Assembly (NCBI RefSeq): GCF_008386235.1
Contig: NZ_CP040671.1
Coordinates: 248,001 to 312,000 of the forward strand
DNA from: Thermosynechococcus sp. CL-1
Lineage (GTDB): Bacteria; Cyanobacteriota; Cyanobacteriia; Thermosynechococcales; Thermosynechococcaceae
Direction: 5' to 3'
Length of the DNA: 64,000 bases
Made by a program: the position numbers and the translations under genes. Shown here one piece after another: positions 8,695-19,665 of the stretch. Numbering within the stretch: the first letter of the stretch is position 1; each line of letters begins with the position of its first letter. The notes beneath the pieces were generated by a model. That model searched no databases. It saw only the letters and a program-made list of their open reading frames with translations, and had not been told where the DNA came from.

Positions 8695-10803
8695 CTAGGG
8701 CTGGGCATAGAGTTGCCAGTAGTTCCAGTAGTTCTCCAAGACACTCTTGACATAGCCATAGGTCTCAGGAAAGGGAATCGATTCCACAAAGCGATCGCTA
8801 TCGGTCATATCAAAACGCTGCAACCACTGATTGACATTTCCCGGCCCGGCATTGTAACTGGCCAAGGCTAAGAGCGTGTTTTGATTGTACTGATTGTGGG
8901 TGTAGTCAACGTACCATGTGCCCAAGCGGATATTGTCCTCTGGATCCACAAGGGAATAGCTCTCTAGGTTCAACTTTTCGGCAATCCAAGCAGCCGTCTC
9001 TGGCATCAACTGCATCAACCCCGTTGCCCCCACCACTGAGCGGATCTCCTTTTCAAAGCGAGATTCTTGGCGAATCAAGGCCATCACCAATAGAGGATTT
9101 AAGTTGCGAGCTAGGGACCACTTTTCTACTAATTCCCAGTAGGGTAGGGGGTAAAGGGCATACCAGAAGCGGACATCGCGGCGAATAGGCGCAAAGAACG
9201 TTGCCACCTCCGGTTCACTGGCGGCCCGCGTAAACAAGTTTTGCAGCATAAAGATGCCATCGAGGTATTCCCCAACGCCAAGGCGAATCAGGCCATCAGT
9301 GAGTTGTTCTGCCGCTGTCGGTGTCACCCGATTGTGGAATTCCCACTGCCAGCGCTGCCAAGCCTCTTGAGACTGCCGCAGCAGGTACAGTTCACGTAGG
9401 GTGGCACTCCCTGTGGCCAAGGGGAGGAGGGGCTTGCGATCGCTCGCTACCGAGGGTCGCTGTTGTCGCAGCGTTGTAAAGGTGCCCACGGGTTTCTTGA
9501 GCAGACTGGCGGCTCGCCAAGCATAGTAGGTGTGGGGATAGCGCTCGATGACCAGTTGCCAAGTTTGGCGTTGCCCTTGGGGTTGTCCTGCTTCCCCTTG
9601 CCATTTTCCTTGCCAAAAGGCGGCTCGCGGTGCCAGCTCACTCTCAGGGTTCAATTTGAGAATTTCGCTAACCCACTGTTGTGCCTGAGACCACTGCCGT
9701 TTTTGGGCAGCCCCTTGGGCCAGTTGCCAGCGCAGTTCCGCTGCGGCGCTGCTTTGGGGATAGGTCTTGAAGAGTTGTTGTTGGCTCTGTTGTGCCCCCT
9801 TGGTATTGCCTAGTTCCTGATAAGCTTGGTACTGTGCCAGAAGGGCATCGGCAGCGATCGCGGGTGCTTGATTTTGCCTCGCTAACTGAAGACACTTGGC
9901 CAGCAAAGGGAGACGCTCCGCCGGCACTTTGGCTAAACGGGCAAGGCGCAGTTGGGCAAGGGCTGCTTCTGAACTTTGGGGAAAGCGGTTGATCAGGGCT
10001 TGATAGGCGGCGATCGCCCCAGAGGTGTCCTCACTCAATTGACGTCCCCGGCCCACCCGATAGAGATTCAAGGGGGTTGGTGGTGCCTTGGCATAGGCTG
10101 CTGCTGCCCGAGCATACTGCATTTTCTCCCAATAGCCAAAGGCGATCGCTTCCCAATCGGCGGGCGTCAGTTGATCGGCGTAGCGCTGCCGCAAAATTTC
10201 AAGGTAGGTGCCGTATTCCTTAAGAAAGAGGCCGTGGCGTGCCACCAACTTCAGGTAGGGCACTTGATCGGGATTTTTCTCTAACTGTTGCGCCACATAG
10301 TTGACAACGGCAGGATGCTGTGGAAAGCGTTCGATCGCCTTTTGCGGTTGATTGAGGCTCAGGAGTGCCACTGCCGCTTCAGGTTCACTGCCATACTCCC
10401 GCAGCAACTGTTCCCACGTTTCCTTGGCCCTGCGGTTGTCCCCCTGTTGGCGATAGGCCTCCGCTCGCAGCAGGAGAATGGGTGCGGCCATGGGACGGTA
10501 AGTCTGCTCAAGATCTTGGAGCCACTGCAGGGCAGCTTGGGGTTGCTGTTGACTCAGGCTTTCTACGGCCAAAAGATAGCGGGCGCGATCGCGCTTGAGG
10601 GGATCCGCAGACTCTGCCCATTGCTTTAACTCTTGCGGACTTTGGGGCGGCGCTTCAACAGTCAGCGTGTAAAGGGGCGAAGGCGATCGCCAATGGTACC
10701 AACTGAACAGCCCACCGCCAACCATCAGTGCCGCCAACAACAGCGACACCAGCCAAGGCCGTATGCCTCGCCGCTGCTTTCGTTTTGGGAGTGATTTAAC
10801 CAT
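8695..10803 (-). CDS. slt: Slt70-like lytic murein transglycosylase with TPR superhelix
   Basis: Cleaves the MurNAc-GlcNAc bond of peptidoglycan with formation of 1,6-anhydro ends. After a basic N terminus (KRKQRRG) comes one membrane anchor (about 18-38), a long TPR-like alpha-helical region with repeated LLRAEAYRQQGD-type helices, and a C-terminal SLT domain. The catalytic Glu is in LIRQESRF. The other family motifs GLMQLMPETA and ALASYNAGPGNV follow. The frame could open at a GTG at 10845, but the ATG at 10803 (MVKSLPKRKQ) immediately precedes the basic and hydrophobic anchor and is preferred. It is about 702 residues. Transcription probably continues toward the VanY-like gene. Confidence 0.93.
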   Translation of the reverse strand: MVKSLPKRKQRRGIRPWLVSLLLAALMVGGGLFSWYHWRSPSPLYTLTVEAPPQSPQELKQWAESADPLKRDRARYLLAVESLSQQQPQAALQWLQDLEQTYRPMAAPILLLRAEAYRQQGDNRRAKETWEQLLREYGSEPEAAVALLSLNQPQKAIERFPQHPAVVNYVAQQLEKNPDQVPYLKLVARHGLFLKEYGTYLEILRQRYADQLTPADWEAIAFGYWEKMQYARAAAAYAKAPPTPLNLYRVGRGRQLSEDTSGAIAAYQALINRFPQSSEAALAQLRLARLAKVPAERLPLLAKCLQLARQNQAPAIAADALLAQYQAYQELGNTKGAQQSQQQLFKTYPQSSAAAELRWQLAQGAAQKRQWSQAQQWVSEILKLNPESELAPRAAFWQGKWQGEAGQPQGQRQTWQLVIERYPHTYYAWRAASLLKKPVGTFTTLRQQRPSVASDRKPLLPLATGSATLRELYLLRQSQEAWQRWQWEFHNRVTPTAAEQLTDGLIRLGVGEYLDGIFMLQNLFTRAASEPEVATFFAPIRRDVRFWYALYPLPYWELVEKWSLARNLNPLLVMALIRQESRFEKEIRSVVGATGLMQLMPETAAWIAEKLNLESYSLVDPEDNIRLGTWYVDYTHNQYNQNTLLALASYNAGPGNVNQWLQRFDMTDSDRFVESIPFPETYGYVKSVLENYWNYWQLYAQP

Positions 10804-11026
10804 AATTTGCAATTCCAGCCAGCAACCCCGCTCTCCAATCTCCACAGTAAACTAGGGAGTACAACCCCATTCTTATTAAGTATGTGGTGGTCTTGGATGC
10901 AGCAGTGGCAACTGGGTGCTACCGAGGGGCGATCGCGCTTCAGGAAATCGCATTAACGACCTCACCCCCACATCGCCCTCCGCTGTGGCAATCTATGAAA
11001 AGATGAACCAATAATTGTGAACACCA

Positions 11027-11350
11027 ATGCCCCCTATGCCACGAATGGTCTGGATTGTGATTAGCTGCAATTGCCTGATTGCGCTGATTGCATTATGGTC
11101 GGCGTGGCAGTTGGTCAAGCTGCGCCAGATTCTGCGGGGGGTGTCCCGTGCGCTCCTAGATGCGGAGCGGAGTACCCACGGGGTTTTAGGCGGTGCCCCT
11201 GAGGTGATTATCATTGGCCAGCGGGGGGTGGCCGGCTTGCGATCGCAATTGCCTAAATGGCGGCGGCAACAGCGCAATGTCCGTCTGTTTTTAACCTTGA
11301 TAAGCTGGATAGGGCGATATGGTGTCCGCCTGCAAAGGAGAAAGCGATGA
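11027..11350 (+). CDS. DUF948-like membrane-anchored small protein
   Basis: A 107-residue protein with one N-terminal transmembrane helix (about 8-26, VWIVISCNCLIALIALWSAW) followed by a charged amphipathic segment and a very basic tail (RLQRRKR). The layout, and a YtxH gene immediately downstream, resemble the DUF948/YtxH pairs found in Firmicutes and cyanobacteria. That family match is made by eye, and the function is unknown. Its stop overlaps the ATG of the next gene (ATGA at 11347), so the two are coupled. Confidence 0.75.
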   Translation: MPPMPRMVWIVISCNCLIALIALWSAWQLVKLRQILRGVSRALLDAERSTHGVLGGAPEVIIIGQRGVAGLRSQLPKWRRQQRNVRLFLTLISWIGRYGVRLQRRKR

Positions 11351-11706
11351 GTCAGCAACAGGGTGGCGGTGGTGCTTTTTGGGGGGGGCTGCTCCTAGGG
11401 AGCGCGATCGGGACAGTCGTGGGGCTGCTGATGGCTCCCCGCTCTGGCAAGGAAACCCGACAACTCCTGCGCAAATCCGCTGATGCCCTGCCCGAACTGC
11501 TCGAAGACATTACTGCGAGTTTTGAGCAACATCGCGATCGCCTCTCAGAAACCACCCAAGAACGCTGGCAAGCCACCTTAGAACGGCTCAAGGAAGCGAT
11601 CGCCGTCGGTATCGAAGTCACCCAGCAGCAGCGGCAAACCTTTCGGCGCGAAGCCAATGGCATGGCCTTGAGTGACCCTGATGAAGAGGATGCTGTCAAT
11701 CAATAG
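11347..11706 (+). CDS. YtxH-domain protein
   Basis: A 119-residue protein with a Gly-rich hydrophobic N-terminal helix (GGAFWGGLLLGSAIGTVVG) ending in LLMAPRSGKETR, the hallmark of the YtxH/gas-vesicle GvpP-like family, then a helical, coiled-coil-prone tail with repeated Arg/Glu. The open frame extends upstream to 11257, but the ATG at 11347 has a good ribosome binding site (AAAGGAG about 8 bases upstream) and overlaps the previous stop. Its role is not established. Such proteins are membrane-associated and often stress-linked. It lies directly before mreBCD. Confidence 0.85.
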   Translation: MSQQQGGGGAFWGGLLLGSAIGTVVGLLMAPRSGKETRQLLRKSADALPELLEDITASFEQHRDRLSETTQERWQATLERLKEAIAVGIEVTQQQRQTFRREANGMALSDPDEEDAVNQ

Positions 11707-11820
11707 CCTGCGGTGGGTCATGAGCCAAGAAATTATGAGCCAAGATAATGAGGAGTTATCCCTTTATCAAACAATCTCGACCGAGGGAGAACCCACCGAG
11801 ATTTTCCAAACAAAACGTAA

Positions 11821-11861
11821 TACAATCTTGCCATCACGTTTTTTGGTAACAGCACTGTTAC
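11821..11861 (+). promoter_or_regulatory. mreB leader: candidate -10 and 7-bp inverted repeat
   Basis: The 188 bases between the YtxH gene and mreB contain a TACAAT hexamer at 11821-11826 that could be a -10 element; no good -35 is seen. It is followed by a perfect inverted repeat GTAACAG-CA-CTGTTAC at 11846-11861. The repeat would sit in the 5' leader just downstream of the presumed start point, where either a repressor or a small RNA hairpin could act. The mreB start codon is GTG at 11895, preceded by the purine-rich AAAGAAGGGG. Confidence 0.4.
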
Positions 11862-11894
11862 AACCAACAGGATTCAAAGAAGGGGTACACCATC

Positions 11895-12935
11895 GTGGGA
11901 GTATTTAGTCGCCTATCACGAGACATCGGCATTGACTTGGGCACAGCCAACACCCTAGTTTACGTGTCTGGGCGGGGTGTGGTTTTAGAGGAACCCTCCG
12001 TTGTTGCTATTGACCAAAATACCAAACAACCCCTTGCCGTTGGTGTTGAAGCAAAGCGAATGCTGGGGCGGACACCGGGCAATGTGGTGGCCGTGCGTCC
12101 CCTGCGGGATGGTGTGATTGCTGATTTTGAACGTGCGGAACTGATGCTCAAGCACTTTATGCGCCAAGTGCACGGCGGTAAGAATTTGTTTGCCCCCCGT
12201 GTGGTGATTGGGATTCCTAGTGGCGTGACCGGTGTCGAACGCCGTGCCATTGAGGATGCTGCGCGGGGTGCTGGGGCACGGGAAGTGTATTTGATTGATG
12301 AACCCGTCGCCGCCGCCTTTGGTGCGGGTTTACCCGTGGAAGAACCGACGGGCAACATGATTGTGGACATTGGCGGTGGCACGACCGAAGTGGCGGTTCT
12401 CAGTTTGCAGGGCACCGTTTTGAGTGAATCCGTCCGCGTTGCTGGCGATGAAATTTCCGAGGCGATCGTCCAGTATTTGAAAAAAGTACACAACCTGATC
12501 ATTGGTGAACGCACGGCTGAGGAGATCAAGATTCGCATTGGCTCTGCCTACCCCAATGACAGCTATGACTCCGAATCCATGGAAGTGCGGGGGCTGCACC
12601 AACTCTCTGGCCTACCACGCACAGTCGTGGTCAAAGCAGAAGAGATTCGCGAAAGCATGGCTGAACCCCTCTCGGCGATTATTGAAGCCATTAAACGCAC
12701 CCTTGAGCGGACGCCTCCGGAACTGGCCGCAGACATTGTCGATCGCGGGATTATGCTGGCTGGCGGCGGTGCCCTGCTACGGGGTCTCGATACCCTGATT
12801 AGCCATGAAACGGGCATTGTTGTTCACGTGGCAGCGGATCCCCTGCGGTGTGTGGTCATGGGTACCGGTCGGGTACTGGAAAACTTCAAAGACCTCGCCC
12901 GTGTCTTTTCCACACAACCAGCAGTGATTGGTTAA
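11895..12935 (+). CDS. mreB: Rod-shape determining protein MreB
   Basis: The bacterial actin that organises lateral wall synthesis. At 346 residues it is full length. It has the actin-family phosphate-1 loop DIGIDLGTANTLVY, phosphate-2 MIVDIGGGTTEVAVL and the adenosine motif GIMLAGGGALLRG, and an N-terminal VFSRLSRD stretch that can act as a membrane-binding helix. The start is a GTG. It is the first gene of mreBCD, 12 bases before mreC. Filament function on the inner membrane is assumed from the family. Confidence 0.97.
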   Translation: MGVFSRLSRDIGIDLGTANTLVYVSGRGVVLEEPSVVAIDQNTKQPLAVGVEAKRMLGRTPGNVVAVRPLRDGVIADFERAELMLKHFMRQVHGGKNLFAPRVVIGIPSGVTGVERRAIEDAARGAGAREVYLIDEPVAAAFGAGLPVEEPTGNMIVDIGGGTTEVAVLSLQGTVLSESVRVAGDEISEAIVQYLKKVHNLIIGERTAEEIKIRIGSAYPNDSYDSESMEVRGLHQLSGLPRTVVVKAEEIRESMAEPLSAIIEAIKRTLERTPPELAADIVDRGIMLAGGGALLRGLDTLISHETGIVVHVAADPLRCVVMGTGRVLENFKDLARVFSTQPAVIG

Positions 12936-12947
12936 GGATGAGCAGCT

Positions 12948-13712
12948 ATGGCTTTTCTGCTGCGCTGGTGGGGACGATATGCCGGCGGCCTAGTCCTTGT
13001 TGCTTTGGTACTCACAAGTGCTTGGATTTTGCGCGAGACCAATGGGGCAGCGATTCGCGAGCTGTACCGCCTTCTTAGTTTGCCCTTTCAAGGCGCAGTG
13101 GAGGATCAGCAAGCTCTGATTCAAGCCCGCACATGGCAACTGGAGCAGCAACTGGCCGCCGTCCAAGCGGAAAACCGGCGGTTGCGGCAAATGCTGAATG
13201 CACCGATGCTGCCTAATTTGAATGGCCGCATTGTTCCGGTGATTGGTCGCAGTTCCGATCAGTGGTGGCGATCGCTCCTCTTGGGGGAAGGCAGTCGTCA
13301 GGGTCTCACCATTGGTTCAGTCGTGGTGGGCAACGGGGGCCTTGTGGGGCGCATTACAAGCATTACTCCCAATACCAGTCGGGTAATGTTGCTCACGGAT
13401 CCCGCCAGTCGAGTGGGGGTTGTGGTGGGTCGGACGCGGCAGATGGGGATTCTGCGGGGACAACTCAACCAGCAGGTGATTGTCGAGTTTTTAGAGAAAG
13501 ACCCGAAGGTGCAGCCCAGGGATGTCCTCTATACCTCAGCCCTGAGTAGTCTCTATCCGGCAGGCATTCCCATTGGTGAGGTGCAATCGGTGGAACTGAG
13601 CGATCCCACCCGCCCCCATGCCACTGTTATTCTGGGCGCACCGATTGATCGCCTTGAGTGGGTCACCGTCATTCCCTATGCTGAACCGACAGACACATTT
13701 ACACCGAACTAG
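12948..13712 (+). CDS. mreC: Rod-shape determining protein MreC
   Basis: A 254-residue periplasmic scaffold protein with an N-terminal membrane anchor (about 8-24, GGLVLVALVLTSAWIL), a coiled coil (about 45-80, ending QAENRRLRQML) and the paired beta-barrel domains typical of MreC (GRIVPVIGRSSDQWW, GNGGLVGRITSITPNTSRVMLLTD, VLYTSALSSLYPAGIPIG). It bridges MreB and the wall synthases. Its last 35 bases overlap the start of mreD in another frame. Confidence 0.95.
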   Translation: MAFLLRWWGRYAGGLVLVALVLTSAWILRETNGAAIRELYRLLSLPFQGAVEDQQALIQARTWQLEQQLAAVQAENRRLRQMLNAPMLPNLNGRIVPVIGRSSDQWWRSLLLGEGSRQGLTIGSVVVGNGGLVGRITSITPNTSRVMLLTDPASRVGVVVGRTRQMGILRGQLNQQVIVEFLEKDPKVQPRDVLYTSALSSLYPAGIPIGEVQSVELSDPTRPHATVILGAPIDRLEWVTVIPYAEPTDTFTPN

Positions 13713-14205
13713 CCTCAACGGGCTGATTACCATTGGCTCTGTGGGACTTTGTGCCCTGCTGAGCTTTATTCACTTACCCAACCTGCATCTATTGGTGCCA
13801 GACTGGTTTTTAATCTGGGTGGTGGTGTGGAGTGTCAAGCGATCGTGGGGGCAAGGGATACTGGCGGGTATTGCCCTCGGTTGGATTCAAGATGGCTTGG
13901 TCAGTGCTCATCCTAGCCACGCAGTCAGCTTAGCTTTGGTGGGGGGGTTGACCGCCCTGATGCAAAAGCAGCGCTTTGTTTCTGAGGATTTTATTTCGGT
14001 TGCCCTGATTACTTTTGCAATGGCCATCCTGCAACAAACGGTCATCGCAATCCAAATGAGCCTTGGCAGTGGCTTTCCCCTCGAGGAGATTTGGCAGCAC
14101 CATCGGCAAGTCGCGCTTAGTTCAGCCATTATGAGTAGTCTTTGGGCACCCTTGCTCTATGCCCCCTTGAATCGCTGGTGGACGTGGTTGCGACAGCAGG
14201 AGTAG
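13678..14205 (+). CDS. mreD: Rod-shape determining protein MreD
   Basis: A small polytopic membrane protein of about 175 residues with five or so hydrophobic helices (GLITIGSVGLCALLSFI, HLLVPDWFLIWVVVWSV, AVSLALVGGLTALM, VALITFAMAILQQTVIAI). It has low sequence conservation, but position after mreC, size and hydropathy identify it. The open frame extends back to 13618 inside mreC. The ATG at 13678 (MLNRQTHLHRTSLNG) is the best start, giving a 35-base overlap with mreC. It completes the elongasome operon. Confidence 0.88.
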   Translation: MLNRQTHLHRTSLNGLITIGSVGLCALLSFIHLPNLHLLVPDWFLIWVVVWSVKRSWGQGILAGIALGWIQDGLVSAHPSHAVSLALVGGLTALMQKQRFVSEDFISVALITFAMAILQQTVIAIQMSLGSGFPLEEIWQHHRQVALSSAIMSSLWAPLLYAPLNRWWTWLRQQE

Positions 14206-14211
14206 ATTGCC

Positions 14212-14241
14212 AAAAAATGCAGGAGCCTCTGTGCCCCTGCA
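14212..14241 (-). terminator. Rho-independent terminator for the DUF1400 gene
   Basis: Read on the minus strand, TGCAGG and CCTGCA form a 6-bp stem around a 12-base loop, followed directly by six T residues. It lies about 40 bases past the DUF1400 stop codon. On the plus strand there is no T run, so it should act mainly for the minus-strand gene. Confidence 0.7.
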
Positions 14242-14281
14242 CTGGAATCGTTAATTTTAACTCTTCGTCAATCGTCTAGCA

Positions 14282-14806
14282 CTATGGGCGCAGTTTCCCG
14301 AGCATGCTCATAATGCCATCTTGTTTCTTGAGCATTTGGTTGAGCTTGCGCAAATCAAGGTTGATGGTTTCAGCAGGATAGTTTTTCAAAAACGACATCA
14401 TGCTCAACCCTTCCGGAGAAGCAGCGGCAGTGAGCATGGCACCACGGAGAGCCACTTCACCGGCTTTATCGCGGCGAATCGTGACCTGAGAAAATTGTTT
14501 GAGTAAATCTTTGCCAATGGCGCTACCCAAAATTTTATCGGTTTGCACAACATTGAAGGGCAGCCGCATACCCAAGAATTCAAGGAGCTTGGCTTGGTCT
14601 TCTTTGGGAACGAACCGCATCAATGCTCGCAATTCTCCCGTGGCTTCTTGGGTGGACACAAATTCCTCTAGCTCCGACATTGGGAAGGAGCGCTGAAAAG
14701 GACCATAGGTGAGGGAGACAAAGTTAGCTGCTTTGGCAGGGGTGGTGAAAAGGGCACCCACGGGTAGTGCCAGAGCCAGTAACCAAGGCGAAAGACGCTT
14801 CAGCAT
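14282..14806 (-). CDS. Exported DUF1400 protein
   Basis: A 174-residue protein with a clear signal peptide (MLKRLSPWLLALALPVGALF, cleavage near PAKA-ANF) followed by the DUF1400 domain, a helical module usually found at the N terminus of cyanobacterial secreted alpha/beta hydrolases. It shows the expected opening (VSLTYGPFQRSFPMSELEEF) and no hydrolase GxSxG motif, so only the non-catalytic module is present. The function of this free-standing form is unknown. It is a single-gene unit with its own terminator. Confidence 0.82.
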   Translation of the reverse strand: MLKRLSPWLLALALPVGALFTTPAKAANFVSLTYGPFQRSFPMSELEEFVSTQEATGELRALMRFVPKEDQAKLLEFLGMRLPFNVVQTDKILGSAIGKDLLKQFSQVTIRRDKAGEVALRGAMLTAAASPEGLSMMSFLKNYPAETINLDLRKLNQMLKKQDGIMSMLGKLRP

Positions 14807-14935
14807 AGGGGATCGACTCCAAAATCACTTCAGTACAAACGTCGGATTGCACCGCTAGCAGTATAGCAGCGAAAATAGAGCTTGCTGGCTCTCCTTAACT
14901 TATCCCTAACGTTTAGTAGGCTTAGACGTAAATTG

Positions 14936-16285
14936 ATGAGCGTTTGGCAGCAGGGTGCCACCATTGAGCTAACAATTGACTCCTTGAGCCACACGGGGGA
15001 GGGGGTAGGACGCTGGCAGGATCGGGTGGTCTTTGTGGCGGATACAGTTCCGGGCGATCGCCTGCGGGTGCGACTGACCCATGTCAAGCGGCAATATGCC
15101 CACGGCAAGGTCTTTGAGGTGGTGCAGCCCTCAGAACAGCGGGTGCGGCCAAGCTGTATTGTCGCTGATAAGTGTGGCGGCTGTCAGTGGCAGTGTGTGG
15201 CCTATGGGGCGCAATTGGCGGCCAAAGAACAACTGGTGAAGGACGCGATCGCCCGCATTGCTCATCTAGAGCCGCAAACCTTTCTGCCCATTGTGGCTGC
15301 CCCTAACCCCTTTGGCTATCGCAATAAAGTGACGTACCCCCTCGGTCGCCGCCATGGTACCGTGGTTGCGGGCTATTACCAAAAAGGCTCCCATCACCTA
15401 GTGAACTTGAATCAATGTCCCGTGCAAGATCCGCGCCTCAATCCGCTCTTGGCTGCCCTGAAGCAAGCGTTACAACCTTGGCCGATATACAACGAGCAGA
15501 CCCATGAACCGGGGTTGCGCCACTTGGGCTTGCGCATTGGTCAGCGTACCGGGGAGCAGCTCATTACCCTCGTGCTCGCGGGGGCATTACCCGCTGGCTT
15601 GCAGGCAGAGACAGAAGGTTGGTTACAGCAGTTTCAAGGGGTGGTGGGGGTCTGTGTCAACTTCAATCATCAAGTGGGCAATCGCATCTTTGGTGACGAG
15701 ACCCAGGTATTGGCGGGGCGATCGTACCTTTGGGAAGAGATGGCAGGGGTGAGGTTTCAGATTGCCTCGACCACCTTTTTTCAAGTCAACACGGCGCAAG
15801 CGGAGCAACTGGTTAGCACCCTGCGAGAGTGGATTGCCCCAACGGGTCACGAACGACTGCTGGATCTCTACTGTGGAGTCGGGACACTGAGCCTACCCCT
15901 TGCCGGCGCTGTCGCTGAAGTGATTGGTGTGGAAGTGCATCCTGCCTCGGTACAACAGGCGATCGCCAACGCCCAGCACAATGGTATTCACAATGCTCAC
16001 TTTCTCTGCGCCAGAGCAGAAGAGTGGCTACCCCAGTCCGATCAGGCCGTGGATGTGCTAATTCTTGATCCACCGCGCAAAGGGTGCGATCGCCCCCTTC
16101 TTGAGGCGATTCTCCGCCACCGTCCGCCGCGCATTCTCTATGTCAGTTGTCACCCTGCCACCTTGGCACGGGATTTGGCTCACCTCTGCGCTACCGGTGC
16201 CTATCAACTAACCAAAATTCAGCCCCTCGATATGTTTCCGCAAACAGCCCATGTAGAAACGGTTGCTTTACTGACTACTTCCTAG
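14936..16285 (+). CDS. rlmD: 23S rRNA (uracil-5)-methyltransferase RlmD/RumA
   Basis: A SAM-dependent RNA methyltransferase of about 449 residues. The N-terminal TRAM domain (about 1-65) binds RNA. The iron-sulfur motif is Cys74, Cys80 and Cys83 (C-x5-CGGC). The methyltransferase domain has LDLYCGVGTLSLPLA for SAM, DPPRKGCDR, and the nucleophile/base motif YVSCHPATLARDL. The frame runs back to a TTG at 14882, but the ATG at 14936 (MSVWQQGATIEL) starts exactly at the TRAM domain. In bacteria with a single such protein it modifies U747 and/or U1939 of 23S rRNA; the exact site here is not determinable. Its end overlaps ccmN, tail to tail. Confidence 0.93.
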   Translation: MSVWQQGATIELTIDSLSHTGEGVGRWQDRVVFVADTVPGDRLRVRLTHVKRQYAHGKVFEVVQPSEQRVRPSCIVADKCGGCQWQCVAYGAQLAAKEQLVKDAIARIAHLEPQTFLPIVAAPNPFGYRNKVTYPLGRRHGTVVAGYYQKGSHHLVNLNQCPVQDPRLNPLLAALKQALQPWPIYNEQTHEPGLRHLGLRIGQRTGEQLITLVLAGALPAGLQAETEGWLQQFQGVVGVCVNFNHQVGNRIFGDETQVLAGRSYLWEEMAGVRFQIASTTFFQVNTAQAEQLVSTLREWIAPTGHERLLDLYCGVGTLSLPLAGAVAEVIGVEVHPASVQQAIANAQHNGIHNAHFLCARAEEWLPQSDQAVDVLILDPPRKGCDRPLLEAILRHRPPRILYVSCHPATLARDLAHLCATGAYQLTKIQPLDMFPQTAHVETVALLTTS

Positions 16286-16930
16286 GGCAGGATTTTCCCC
16301 AGTGGGTTGGATGGGCTCTACGCGAAATATTTTGGCAAACATCTTGCTAACGTAGGCTTGGCCATAGACTACGCTGGTCTTAGGTGTTGGCGAAGTGCTT
16401 GTCTCTGGTGGCGCGGCGGCTGGACTTTCCTGATGGCTAGAGGGAGAGGCTGTAGACTCCTGCTGCTCTGGCGGGGCATTCTCTGCAGTATCGGCAGTTG
16501 TTGATGGCTCTTGCCAAGGATCCTCAGAGGAAACGGCACTCTCTTGGGGGGGACTCGTTTCTGCGGGGGGCTGCCAACGGCGACTACTATCACCAAGAAG
16601 CGAACCAGCAGCCACCACAGCACCAGCCGGAATCGTTGTTTGCATCACGGTGGTACTGGCGCCAATACAGGCATGGGGTTCAACGGTCACTGCCCCAATC
16701 AGCAGCACGCCCGCGCCAATGTTGACCCCTTCGCCAATTTCAATGGTGCCGCCGTGGGCATGAATGACGCTGCCCATACCAATACAGACACCTGCGGCAA
16801 TGCGAATTGAAGCCCCTGCTTCTGCCCAAAGCAACACCCCGGGTGCCAAAACGGCTTGGGGATCCACCACCACATCACCAACAATGCGAACCGCGGGTGA
16901 AGGGGGCAGGGCTAAAGGCGGCAGGGGCAT
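16268..16930 (-). CDS. ccmN: Carboxysome assembly protein CcmN
   Basis: A 220-residue adaptor that connects the CcmM/Rubisco core to the shell. The N-terminal half is a left-handed beta-helix of hexapeptide repeats (GDVVVDPQAVLAPGVLLW, GEGVNIGAGVLLIG). A long Pro/Ser/Thr-rich disordered linker follows at about 118-185. Near the C terminus lies the amphipathic encapsulation peptide VYGQAYVSKMFAKIF, which binds CcmK. A tail follows it (RVEPIQPTGENPALGSSQ), so the peptide is not quite terminal. It is the last gene of the ccm operon, 21 bases after ccmM. Confidence 0.95.
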   Translation of the reverse strand: MPLPPLALPPSPAVRIVGDVVVDPQAVLAPGVLLWAEAGASIRIAAGVCIGMGSVIHAHGGTIEIGEGVNIGAGVLLIGAVTVEPHACIGASTTVMQTTIPAGAVVAAGSLLGDSSRRWQPPAETSPPQESAVSSEDPWQEPSTTADTAENAPPEQQESTASPSSHQESPAAAPPETSTSPTPKTSVVYGQAYVSKMFAKIFRVEPIQPTGENPALGSSQ

Positions 16931-16951
16931 TGGGGCACCTCACAGGGAGGG

Positions 16952-18928
<1,977 letters not shown>

Positions 18929-19228
18929 CTAATACTGGGTACGTTTGCTGTAGAGCAAATAATTATCCCGACTTACGGTGTCAATAATGGCGACAACGGC
19001 TGCGTCAATGGGTTTGTCGGTGCCATTGATAATACAGCGGGCGGCACTGCCTCGGCTTACCAATACCCACTCATCCTGTCCTGCACCAACCGTATCCGCA
19101 GCCACTTCGTAGTCGGGTAAAAATTCGCCGTCCTCACCCAAATATTGCAAGACGAGAAACTTGACTCCCGTTAAGGTGTCTTCTTTTTGAGTACTGGTAA
19201 CGGTGCCGCACACTCGCGCGATTTTCAC
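18929..19228 (-). CDS. ccmL: Carboxysome vertex protein CcmL
   Basis: A 99-residue member of the EutN/CcmL family that forms pentamers capping the icosahedral vertices of the shell. It begins with MKIARVCGTVTSTQK and contains the conserved core GVKFLVLQYL, DTVGAGQDEWVLVSRGSAAR and AAVVAIIDTV. The start codon is GTG and overlaps the TAG stop of ccmK1 by one base, which implies translational coupling and may help keep its level low relative to hexamer proteins. Confidence 0.97.
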   Translation of the reverse strand: MKIARVCGTVTSTQKEDTLTGVKFLVLQYLGEDGEFLPDYEVAADTVGAGQDEWVLVSRGSAARCIINGTDKPIDAAVVAIIDTVSRDNYLLYSKRTQY

Positions 19229-19569
19229 TATGGGCGACCCATCGGGCGGATACCGCTAACGCTTTCGCGGAATTGTTCCACCGCTTCGGTGTAGCGAATG
19301 GGTAGGACGTATTCGAGGTTTTCGTGGGGACGTGCAATGATGTGGGTGGAAAGCACTTGACCCCCATTCACACGCTTCACGTTTTCGACCCCCGCCGCCA
19401 CCGAAGCCTGCACTTCAGACACATCACCACGGACAATCACAGTCACCCGACCACTGCCGATTTTCTCGTAGCCCACGAGGGTAACGCGAGCGGCTTTCAC
19501 CATTGCGTCTGCGGCTTCCACCACTGCGGGGAAACCAAGGGTTTCAATCATACCGACGGCAATTGCCAT
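19228..19569 (-). CDS. ccmK1: Carboxysome shell hexamer protein CcmK1
   Basis: A single-BMC-domain protein of 113 residues that tiles the shell facets. It has the pore loop KIGSGR after [18 protein letters not shown] and [14 protein letters not shown]. It carries a C-terminal extension ([12 protein letters not shown]) absent from its neighbour CcmK2, the usual distinction between the two. The two proteins differ at only about six positions over the shared 101 residues. A ribosome site (TAGGAG) precedes the ATG. It lies 96 bases downstream of ccmK2. Confidence 0.96.
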   Translation of the reverse strand: MAIAVGMIETLGFPAVVEAADAMVKAARVTLVGYEKIGSGRVTVIVRGDVSEVQASVAAGVENVKRVNGGQVLSTHIIARPHENLEYVLPIRYTEAVEQFRESVSGIRPMGRP

Positions 19570-19665
19570 TGTAATAACTCCTAAACGTCAAACAAGTAAA
19601 GAACTAAAAGAACCAGAGGATCGATAAGCGATGCAACTGAAAACTCCACCAAACTGCCCAACCCT

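Noticed and set aside
10882-10956. 24-codon Trp-rich mini frame
   Set aside because: Begins with ATG, but it is very short, has no clear ribosome site and contains a HIP1 site; no evidence of translation.
11672-11908. 78-codon frame between the YtxH gene and mreB
   Set aside because: Overlaps the mreB start, has no ribosome site or recognisable sequence, and covers what looks like the mreB promoter and leader.
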